From NCBI GenBank assembly GCA_016931085.1, contig JAFGFO010000068.1, positions 1 to 14,737 of the forward strand: 14,737 bases of DNA. The letters are read 5' to 3'. Below are positions 1-9,400 of this stretch, in pieces. Position 1 is the first letter of the stretch. Each line of letters begins with the position of its first letter. The notes under the pieces are model-generated. The model was given only the letters and a program-made list of their open reading frames with translations, made no database searches and was not told where the DNA came from. The translations under genes were made by a program, and so were the position numbers. The stretch comes from Thermoflexales bacterium (GTDB lineage Bacteria > Chloroflexota > Anaerolineae > Fen-1058).

Positions 1-73
1 GGGGGAGGTTGATGCCCGCCTGATGGGGCAGTGCGCGTCTATGGAAAACGCCAAAAAAGTACCACCAACCAAA

Positions 74-108
74 TTTGGTCACACCCTTTTGATTTGGGTG
101 TGACCAAA
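74..108. repeat. Perfect 13-bp inverted repeat (hairpin)
   Basis: TTTGGTCACACCC at 74-86 is exactly complementary to GGGTGTGACCAAA at 96-108 across a 9-base loop. No T-run follows on either strand, so it is not a typical intrinsic terminator. It could be a REP-like palindrome, a protein-binding site, or a transcript-end hairpin for whatever lies upstream of the window. Confidence 0.8.
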
Positions 109-123
109 ATCAGTTGACTGTTT

Positions 124-193
124 TGTCACCCTGAGCGCAGCGAAGGGTCTCTACGCTCCAAATACGAGATTCTTCGCTTCGCTCAGAATGACA
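124..193. repeat. REP/BIME-like element: two inverted hairpin units
   Basis: The left unit (124-151) and the reverse complement of the right unit (166-193) agree at 23 of 28 bases and are separated by 14 bases. The ends are TGTCA and TGACA. Each unit also folds on itself: ACCCT/AGGGT at 128-132 and 144-148, and ATTCT/AGAAT at 169-173 and 185-189, with GAGCGCAGCGA or its relative in the loop. Four of the five differences between units are compensatory, keeping each small stem paired. This is what bacterial REP/BIME elements look like. I recall similar GAGCGAAGCGAAG sequences dispersed in Chloroflexota genomes. No transposase is visible nearby. Confidence 0.7.
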
Positions 194-228
194 TCAACCA
201 GGTTTGGTCACACCCTTTTGATTTCTCC

Positions 229-255
229 TTTGCGCTCTTAGCGCCTTGGCGGTTA
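229..255. repeat. Degenerate 9-nt periodic array
   Basis: Three consecutive 9-base units, TTTGCGCTC, TTAGCGCCT and TGGCGGTTA, share a T-x-x-GCG core in the same phase. No plausible reading frame is associated with them. This looks like an intergenic short-period repeat of unknown function. Confidence 0.45.
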
Positions 256-321
256 TTTTCGGAATAGAAAAAGGGACAATGTCCCCAAGGTTTTTCCTCC
301 TTCCTGCCTCGCTATAGACAC

Positions 322-346
322 TTGAGAGACAGTGTTATGGTATCCT
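322..346 (+). promoter_or_regulatory. Weak candidate promoter for the giant secreted-protein gene
   Basis: TATGGTATCCT at 336-346 resembles the extended -10 (TATGGTATAAT) of the strong promoter upstream of the lacI-type gene in this window. TTGAGA at 322-327 is a possible -35, but the spacing of 13 bases is too short for a normal sigma-70 pair. If real, the element would rely on its extended -10 and give a leader of about 135 bases. This is a tentative call. Confidence 0.25.
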
Positions 347-416
347 GAAGATAGAGTTTTTTTGCCACAAAGGCAAAGTACAGCCTGTAGGTCACGTTTG
401 CAAAAGAAGGAGAGTC

Positions 417-459
417 CCTTTCGTGCCTTTCGTGCGCGAAGCGTTCGCCCCGAAGGGGG
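417..459 (+). repeat. 9-nt tandem repeat followed by two abutting hairpins in the leader
   Basis: CCTTTCGTG is repeated exactly at 417-425 and 426-434. Two small palindromes follow directly: GCGAA/TTCGC (436-440 and 444-448) and CCCC/GGGG around GAA (448-451 and 455-458). A third TTCGTG-like unit resumes at 460. The block ends 18 bases before the Shine-Dalgarno sequence at 477-483, so it would sit in the mRNA leader of the 490 gene. It may be a hairpin element inserted into a short-period array, and any control of translation is inference. Confidence 0.5.
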
Positions 460-476
460 TTCGTGATTTATTTTCG

Positions 477-483
477 AAGGAGG
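477..483 (+). promoter_or_regulatory. Ribosome binding site for the giant secreted protein
   Basis: AAGGAGG lies 6 bases upstream of the ATG at 490. This fixes the start there rather than at the in-frame GTG at 463, which lies before the Shine-Dalgarno sequence. From ATG 490 the protein opens with a clean signal peptide. Confidence 0.85.
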
Positions 484-489
484 ATATCC

Positions 490-3400
490 ATGAAGGATCT
501 GAGAACACGCACGTTTATCCCGCTTCCGTTGGCGATCGCTTTGCTCGTGCTTTGCCTGGTCGCCCTGCTGAGTGCCTCCTGGCAGCTCCAAGGCGCCCCT
601 GGGGCATACGCTGCCAGCATACCGCAGCCCGATTTTGACGTTGGCGCTTTGATCGAGGCCAGGGCGCCTATGACGTATGGCGTGCGGTTGAGCGCCGGCA
701 CCACCAACATCACTGGGCTGGCCGGCTCCACCGTGACCTACAGCCTCACGCTCGCCAACACCGGCACTGAGACCGACACCTTCGACCTCAGCACCTTCGG
801 CAGTGAGTGGAGCATGGGCGGCGTCCCCCCTACCATTGGCCCACTGGGCGCGGGCGAAAGTTTTAGCTTTTATGTGACCATCACTATCCCGATCAGCGCG
901 ATCCAGGGTGACTATGACAGGCTCGAGGTAGGTGTCCTTTCCCAGGGGAATCCCTTCATGGAGGTTGACAGCCTGGTCCTGACAACGGTGGCCAGCTCGT
1001 ATGCTGCTTGCACGCTCACCTTCCTCGACGAGAGTTTCGAGTCAGGTTTCCTTCCCCAAGACTGGTCAATTGTCGATTACGCAGGCTCGGGGGGGGTGTG
1101 GCGCTTTGACAATCCCGACGCTCTCGGCAATCTCAGCGGCGGCAGCGGCGGTTTTGCCGTCGCCAGCAGCTATTTTGAAGGCGCGATTGACATGGACACC
1201 ACGCTGAGCACCCCCTCCGTGGATTTGTCTAGCGCCTCGAACGCGATCTTGTTGTTTGCCTCTGACTTTTACGTCTTCCTGGGAAATACGATCGCCGACG
1301 TGGACGTGAGCATCGACGGCGGGAGCAATTGGGTCAACGTCTGGCAGCAGACGAGCGAGCGGCGTGGACCAGCCTTCGAAGCCGTGGATATTTCTACACT
1401 GGCCGCCGGCGTGCCAGACGTCAAGATCCGCTTCCACTATTACAACGCCAACGACGAGTGGTGGTGGCAAATCGACGACGTGCGCCTCGTTTCGTGCTTT
1501 AGCTACGGCGTCGAGCTTGCGCCGGCTACAGATGCCAAGAGCGGGGACCCTGGCACGACCGTGCTCTACACGCTACAAGTGACCAACACCGGCAACACCA
1601 TCGATACGTTCAGCCTGGAAGCCAGCGACAACTTTTGGCCGGCTGGACTGCCGGCCACGGTCGGGCCATTGGCGGCCGGGGCGAGTGCAAGCTTTGACGT
1701 TGCCGTCACCGTTCCACAGGACGCCGCCGCGTACGCGCAGGATTCTATCACCATCATCGTGCGCTCGCAAGGTGAGGCCGGCCAGACCGCCCACGCCGGC
1801 CTGACCACCACGGCCAATGCCGTGCCAGAGCTGAGCCTGGCCAAGCTGCCAGAGGAACAGTTGATCTACAGCGGCGGCACGGCCAGCTTTACGCTGCACG
1901 TGACGAACACCGGCAACGTGTCTTTGACCAACGTCACCCTCAGTGACCCCGCCAGCCCGGATTGTGGAGCGACCTTAGGTACACTGCTGGCCGGGGCAAG
2001 CCGCACCAGGACGTGCACAATGAGCGGGGTGACGTCAGATTCGATCAATGTCGCCACGGTAACCGGCACATCGCCGCTAGGCGAGGTGGGGGCGGCCGAT
2101 AGCGCCAGCGTGATACTCAGCCGGGCCCGCATCGCCGTGACGCTGCAGCCCGAGAGGCAGGTGGTGCTCAGCGGCGATGACGCGCACTTGACGGCGATCG
2201 TGACCAACACTGGCGAAGTGAACCTGGGCGAGGTAGACCTTACATTTCTCCAGGGGCTGGCCGCGCTGCCCGAGTGCACGCCGGCACGCAAGAGCCTGGC
2301 TGCGGCGGCCAGCCGGCAGTACACGTGCACGGCGCCCAACGTGACGGCCGATTTCTTTGCGCAGGTCGAGCTTTCCGCCCAAGCGCCAGGCCTGGGCACA
2401 CTCAGCGCCAGCGACATTGCCAGCGTGACGACTGTCTTGCCCGCCAGCATTGGGAGCCAGGTATGGCACGACGCCGATGCCGACGGGGTACAGGACGTGA
2501 GTGAGAGCGCTATCCCCACAGTGACGGTGAGTCTCTATGGCGCTGGCGGCAACTTTGTGGCCGAGACCCAGACCGGCCTCAACGGCACGTACACGTTCAC
2601 CGCGCTAAGCCCTGGTTCGTACTTGCTCGCCTTCCAGGCCCCGCCTGGGGCGCATTTTAGCTCACCAGGCGCCGGACGGGCCAGCGGCGTTGGCAACAAC
2701 GCTGACCCAAGCAGCGGGCAAACGCCGGTCTTTACGCTCACGGCCGGGGCGCACGCGACCACGCTGGATGCCGGGCTTTACTGGCCGGTCACGCTGGGCG
2801 ACCTGGTGTGGGAAGATATAGACGCTGACGGGCTGCAGGATGCTGGCGAGCCAGGCCTGGCCAGTGTCACGCTGAAACTATACGCCGGCGGCGGAAGCTT
2901 GATCACCCACACCCAGACCAATCGCTATGGCGAGTACGCCTTCAAAGACCTGGCACCTGGGGCGTACGCCGTGGAAGTCATCCCGCCAACTGGCTTTGGC
3001 TTCAGCCCGCAGGATGCTGGAAGTGACGAGGCCCTCGACAGCGACGTTTCACCTGCAACAGGGCGCACGGCACTCGTCAACCTGGCGGCCGGCTCCACGC
3101 TCAGCCTCGATGCGGGCTTGACCAGGCCCTCCGTCCAATTCCAGGCTCGCGACGTGGGCGTCCCCGAGAGCGCCGGCTCTGCGCTCGTCACCGTTACCTT
3201 GAGCGCCACCTCGACGGTGCCCATCACCGTCTCTTACGCGACCATCCTTGGCACAGGCTCGGCCACAGCCGCCGACGTGACACCTGTGGATGGCCAACTC
3301 GTCTTCGCGCCAGGGCAGTGGGCCAGGAACCTGAGCATTCCTATCCTCGACGACGGCGATTACGAGCAAGACGAGACCTTGTTGATCACGCTTGACGATG

Positions 3401-6400
3401 CCGTCAACGCCCGGCTGGGTGACTCGCTCAACCTCACGCTGCACATTCTCAATGACGACCTGTACCCAGAAACGCGCCAGGTTTTGCCGTGTATTCTCGA
3501 TTACGAGCGGGGCGCACGGCCCAATCGCATTGACGTGGTCGACATTCAATTGGCCGCATCGCGCTTGAACCAGTCACCACTCTTGTTGGAGCACGATATC
3601 GACGGCAATGGGCTCGTCAGTGCGGGTGAAATCCAGGCTGTGGCCTACGATTGGCGCGCTGTGTGTGACAATCGCCAGTTAGCCTGGGCGCAGTACACGG
3701 ATGCTAGCTCGCGCCACATCTTGCTGCGCTGGCGTTGGGACAAGCATTACACCGGTCCCAATACCACCTTCCATGTCTATCGCCGGCCAGTGGGTGCGCC
3801 GGCCTATAGCCTCATCGCCCAGGTGCGTTTTGCCCAGGATGCCGGCGAGCTGGCCAGCCGCTTGCCATCAAGCCTGCGCAACCACCTGATGTGGATGGAT
3901 TTGGAGGACGCCCACCTGGCCGACGACGTCGCGCTGTATGACCTGCTGCGCAGCCAGTACCTGACGCGCACCGCGCTCCTGGCGGAGAATTATCACGAAT
4001 TGGCCCAGGCAGTTGGCCTGGGGTACATCGACAGCAACCCACCGCTAGGCCCGGTAGAGTACTATGTGGTGCCGGCCGGGCAAAGCTGGCCCGTCCATGG
4101 GCCGGCGGTGATCAAGCCTGACGCAAAGCTGCCCGTTCCCAAGAACCTGCGCCAGGGCACAGTCTTCGACGGCCCAGGCCAGCTCGGCACGCAGAACAGC
4201 ACGCGCCCCTTTACGGCCACCGAGCGCTACAATTGGGACGTCTACCAGGCTGAACGAGCTGCCCACGGCTCAGCCTTTTTGCTGTGGGATCTCCCGACCG
4301 AGGCAGATCAACGGCGCGCCCGTAGCCAGAGCGTGAACTGGAATGTCAACGGCTACCGCGTCGAGCGGCGCGGTCCGGCGACCGGCACCAGTTGGGAAGC
4401 CGTCAACCCGTACTTGAGCACACTGGGCGACTATCGCCTGATACGGCCCGGCGTGCCACAAGATATCGACGATCCCAACGACGAGGCTTTTGTCGAGGAC
4501 GAGGTGGCGCGCGTCTACGCTGGCCTGGCGCCTAACCTGATCTATGCCAATTATGACTACCGGGTCTGCCCGGTGGATTTGCTGGGCAACGTGGGGATAT
4601 GTTCCGATCCCATCCCGGTGCCTATCCGCGAGTTGGACAGCCCGGCGCCGGTGCACGATTTGCAGATCGCCGTCGCGCCCAATCACAGCGTCCTCACCCT
4701 CACCTGGAGCTACAGCGATGTCACCGAGGTCAGCACCCCGCTGCGAATGTTTGTCAGCCGCAGCCCCACCTCGACCGCGACAGCGCCCATCACCCAGTGG
4801 GTGGAGCTAGCGCCGCAGGGCATCCCACTTGCCAACGCGGCGCCGACGGCGACGCTGGAGCTGACCGACACGCCGCCTGTGGGCCAACAGTTCTGGTACC
4901 GCGTGCAGGTGCGCGACAACGCGGGCAATTGGTCCGCCACCAGCGCGCCGGTCAAGGGCGCGGTCTACACCCGCACACCGCCCAGCCTGGTCGTTCCTTT
5001 CAGGCCCGATTGCAGCAACACTTTGCCGATGACGCTGACGACTGGCGCTCACTTTGGGCCACAGGTGCGGCAGATCATCCTTTACCGCTCGTTCGAGCCT
5101 ATCACCACCACGACCCTGTACAACCGCTACAACAAGCCGTTCCAACTCATCCGGCGCATTCGCGTGCAGGCCGGCGCGGCTGTGCTCGACGACAAATACC
5201 TACCGCCGTACCCGGCCACCGTCTATTATATGATCGAAGCGGTAGACGGCTATGGCAACGTCAGCTTGCCGCAGGTGATCTGCACGCGGCGCAATCCCGG
5301 CACACCGCCGGATGCCCCGGCCATCACAGGCGTCGGCGCCCCAGTACAAGTCAATCCCGACGACAACACCCGCTTCGTCATCCCCCTCCAGGTGAGCGGC
5401 CCGCAGGGGGGGGTGATCGAGCGCCAGGCGATCCTCTACCGTCCCTCCGCCACTGCGCCAGGGTCAGTGGCCGGCACAACGCCCACCCCGGTGACCGGCA
5501 CGCACAACATCACCATCGAGAATGGCGAGACAGTCGAGCTCAGGCTGGTCAATACCAATCTGAACGGCGACAGCGCGCCGGTCACGAAATGGCTGCGCAA
5601 GGTCAACAACTTTATGGACACCGAGCGGCAAATGACGAACCTGGGCAAGCCAGTCGGCGTTGAATGGGCACCCGGCCCTACGCCGGCAGCCAGGCTTCAC
5701 TTCCGGGGGCAGAGCCTGGACGAAACGCCGCGCTGGGAGCCGTGGGTCGCGCTCTACCGCCAGGTCCCCGGCGGGAACTGGATGCAAGTGACGCCGGCGC
5801 AGGATCTGGCACAGGTGCGAGCCATGTTCGATCCTGGCACTGGCCCGGTGGATACCTGGGTCGTCAGCGATACCAGCGACCCCAGCTCCAACCAGGAGTA
5901 TGTCTACATGGCGTTGGCCTTTAGCCCACACAGCTACGAGGTGCTGGGTTACTGGCAGCCCATCACGCTGACGCCGCTGGCGACCGGCCCCGAGGCCATC
6001 ACCCTGACAGCACCACTGGCGCCAGCCCCTACATTCACCAGCACATGCAGCTATGACGATCGCAGCCCCACTTACTATGGCTGGCCCGAGCAGATCGATC
6101 TGCCCGAAGGCTGGGTCATTCACGTGGATGCTTACCGCGATTACGGCGGCTGCGATGGTCTTGTCCTTTCACCCGATCATCTCTATGGCTACGGCTGGCT
6201 GAGCAACAGCGGCGCGGTGAACAAGCCGGTCGATTTCGTCGACGTCAGCGTGGACGGCGGATGGGTATTAGTCGGGGGGCGCATCGTGGCCATGCTGGAC
6301 GAGTCCTACACGAGCCTGTTCCAACTTCAAGCCCATTATGGCCGGATCGAGATCTCTCCCGACCAGGCCAGGGCCGAGATCACCCTGACGCTGCCCGCAC

Positions 6401-9400
6401 GTATCCAAGTGTTGGATAGGCACAGCCAAGAACGCAGCCGCAAGGTCTTTGGCGTCTTTGATCGCGCGACCCAAGACCTGGCCTTTGGCCCGCTGGTGAT
6501 CGACACTGCCGCGCGCCCCATCGCGCTCATAGATGAAAACCTGCCGTGGCAAATCGACGCGCCGTCCTTTAGCTTTACAGACAGCCAGGTCACGCCCAAC
6601 GGTGCGACGACGGGCGAGCGGCTGCGCTACGCCCCCTACCCCATCCCTGGCCTGGGCGACACCTTCCTGCCCACGCCCGACAACAACCTGGCGCTGCTGC
6701 GCGGCAGCTATGCCAGCCTCGACGCCCAAGTCACCTGGAACGGGCTGCAAGGCACGTTCACCGGCGGGGCGCTCGAGTACAGCACCAGCCTGCCGGCTGC
6801 GGCGGTAGTGCGCGCCAGCGGCGCGACAGTGCACGTGGCCGGCAGTGGGATCGTCAGTGGGACGCTGGAGAACGCCAGTGTGCGCGTGGACTATGCCAGC
6901 CAGGGCACAGACCTCAGTTTTATGTCAGAGCACAGCCGGGAGCTGCGCATCGGTTTCCGTGGACCGGACCCTGCCAAGCACATCCACCGATTGGAGAGTG
7001 ACAACAGCACGCTTGCCATTGGACCAAACGGGCTGGTCGCCGGCGCCGTCGCGATCAGTCCGGCCGAGCTCACCTGGACCGGCGCGTTCAGCGTGCCCAC
7101 CGGCCTACCTGACCTGCACGTGACTTTTTACGCGGCGGGAGCCAGCTTTTCTGACAGCGCGTGGGCACACGCGACGAGTGCCCCATCTCCGGCCGAGAAC
7201 TCCTGGCGGCGGCTGCCTGGCCCGATTTCCGGGAGCGATCTCGACCCGGGCCTCAACATCAACACCGTTCACAAGCGGGCCGACTATGGCTGCTTCAGGC
7301 CAAGCACCTTTAACGACGTAGACCTCGACCTCTACGTGCGGCGTGGCGGCGTGAGCGAGAACTTGCGCATCAACACCGATAGCTTTGGCGAGATTCGCGA
7401 CGAGAACGGCTACCTGGTCACACTTAAGAAATACGATCTACTGTTTGTGGACAACAGCATCGTGGACCAGAGCGATGCCAGGCTCGACCTGCGCCTGCCC
7501 TACCCCAGCGACGTGCTGCTGCCGCTCCAAGTGTCCGAGTTCGACGCGCGGGGCTGCCCAAGCGGCGGCCAGTTGGGTGGGGGCCTGACGCTGAACCACA
7601 AGTACTGGGCTTTTCAGCAAACACCCGTGCACTTTTTCCTGTGGCCCATCACGCACACCCAGGCGCTTCAAAGCGATTACATACAGCAGTTCAGGGACAA
7701 CAACCCCGGCACATCCGAAGCAGACGCCCTGGCCGCCCTGCCGCCGCGCATCCTCGTCTTGCAAGGCCAGGCCTCGATCAACGGCCTGGGGAAGCAAACC
7801 ACGGTCCTGGACGAAACGGGTCAAGCCGTCCAGGTACCCATCGTCAGCCATTGGTTCCCCAACGGCGACTATGGCGACATCCACCCCTACCCGGAAAGTG
7901 GCCAGCGCGACCAGTTGCCCAACTATTTTCGCGTGAGCGGCATCCCTTACGCCGTGCGTGACGTCAAGCTCAGCCACTACTACAGCCGCTTGATCGACGA
8001 AAACAGCCTGCCCGACACGCTGGGGTTAGAGCTGGACGACACGGTGCAGAGCCTGCCCAAGGAACTGCTGGATCCAAGCGGCAAGTTGACGCCAGCCTCG
8101 CTCAAGAGCTGCGCACAAAGCCGGGTGGTAGGCTGCGGCTTTGTGCTGGTGGACGGCAACGGCGCGGTGGACTACTTTGGCGAGGTCGAGCCACGAGCGG
8201 ACGTGGCAGGGACGCCGGCCCAGTTCGAGGGTGACGAGACCAAGGGTGACTGGCCCGTGGCCACCACCCAGGTAGCGGGCAAGCCGCGGCAGGCCACGGC
8301 AGAAAAACCGGAATTGACCTGGGCCTACCCGCTCGTCGACGAGTACCTCGACCTGCCCATCCCGGTCAAGTTCCTGGCCAACAGCGCCGGCGGCGCGTTC
8401 GCGGGCGTGTGGCCCGACGTCACCTTACTGCCCGGTGCGGAGGTCATCAAGACCGACCTGGCGCTGGTATCGACCGTGAATTTCTCCGGCAGTTTCAGGA
8501 TGGACTTTGGCATCTTTGCCGGCTACACGGCCAGCCAGGCCGCTTTCCGTGCCCTGGCGATGAACCGGCCCCAGAAAGACGCCGCCGGCGTCAAGCCCTA
8601 CCAGGATTGGGCTGAGGTCGAGGAGGATATCACGGCCTGGGCCAAAAAGTTCGAGTACAGCATTGAAAGCGGCGACACGGACGACCCGGTGGACCTGGCT
8701 AAAAAGACCTGGTCAAGCTGGGGTAGCCGTGGCTACGATCAGGCTTATTACGTACTGGAATCTACCGTGCGCGAACTCAAAGGCAAAGAGGCCTACGGCA
8801 TCACCGGGCTGCAGTCGGGCCAGGTGCTAAAGGACGCCGGCGCCACGCTGGCCACCGGGCTGGGCCAGGTGGTGTTCGAGATCGCCGGCAGCGATTTTCG
8901 AATGAACAACCTCGTCTTTGGCCTGATGGTAGACGTACGCACCGGCTCCGGCGGCAGTTCGTCGCAGCAGCATATGCGAGCCGCCGGCAGCGCGGCGGAC
9001 AAGACCAAGACCAACGATGCGCTGCTTCACGCCGACTGGATCAAGTTCGAGATCAACCGCGACGGCGAGATTTTCATCGAGGGCAAGAACGTGAGCACAG
9101 CCCTCACCGGTAATTACGACATCCACGCCGACATCTATCTCCTCATCGGCACCAAGGCCGGCAACCAACGCATCGAGGGTGGGATCACCATCGCCAAGCT
9201 CGATCTGAGCTCGGTCGTCTTTCGCAACATCGGCGCGGTCTTTGGCGCAGGCTTTTACAACTACCAGCCGCTGTTTTACCTGGGGCTCAAGGGCGAGGGT
9301 GACTTTAGCAACTATCGCGTGGGGGCAGCCATTCTCTTTGGGCTGATCAACCCAGACAGCAAAGTGCTCAAAGCGGCCGGCTTTGCCGAGCTTTTGGCCA

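Larger units (their letters stand above)
66..224. repeat. 30-bp near-perfect direct repeat flanking a hairpin element
   Basis: Positions 66-95 and 195-224 agree at 28 of 30 bases. Both begin CAACCA, differ at two bases (AA versus GG), and then share an identical 22-base block at 74-95 and 203-224 that starts TTTGGTCACACCC. The 5' copy continues into a full inverted repeat and the 3' copy does not. The BIME-like element at 124-193 lies between them. The layout resembles a repeat partly duplicated around, or interrupted by, a second repeat. The mechanism is inference. Confidence 0.75.
1..489. other. Gene-free 5' region made of nested repeats
   Basis: I see no credible coding sequence on either strand in these 489 bases. 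The open frames overlapping it (for example minus strand 253-591) lack family resemblance and run into the signal-peptide region of the first gene. Content: inverted repeat 74-108, BIME-like element 124-193, the flanking direct repeat, 9-nt arrays at 229-255 and 417-434, a GGGACA/TGTCCC palindrome at 273-285, and leader hairpins at 436-458. Confidence 0.6.

Noticed and set aside
74..108. Intrinsic terminator for an upstream gene
   Set aside because: The stem is perfect, but no T-run follows on either strand and the loop sequence is shared with the partial copy at 203-224, so a repeat element fits better.
66..224. CRISPR array
   Set aside because: There are only two similar 30-mers, separated by about 100 bases that are themselves a palindromic element, with no regular spacers.
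463..489. GTG start at 463 for the giant protein
   Set aside because: It lies upstream of the strong Shine-Dalgarno at 477-483, which is correctly spaced only for ATG 490.
3049..3549. Long minus-strand open frames under the giant gene (for example 3049-3549, 5464-6123, 8827-9435)
   Set aside because: They lie opposite a clearly coding frame in GC-rich DNA, have no family resemblance and no ribosome binding sites, and are typical shadow frames.
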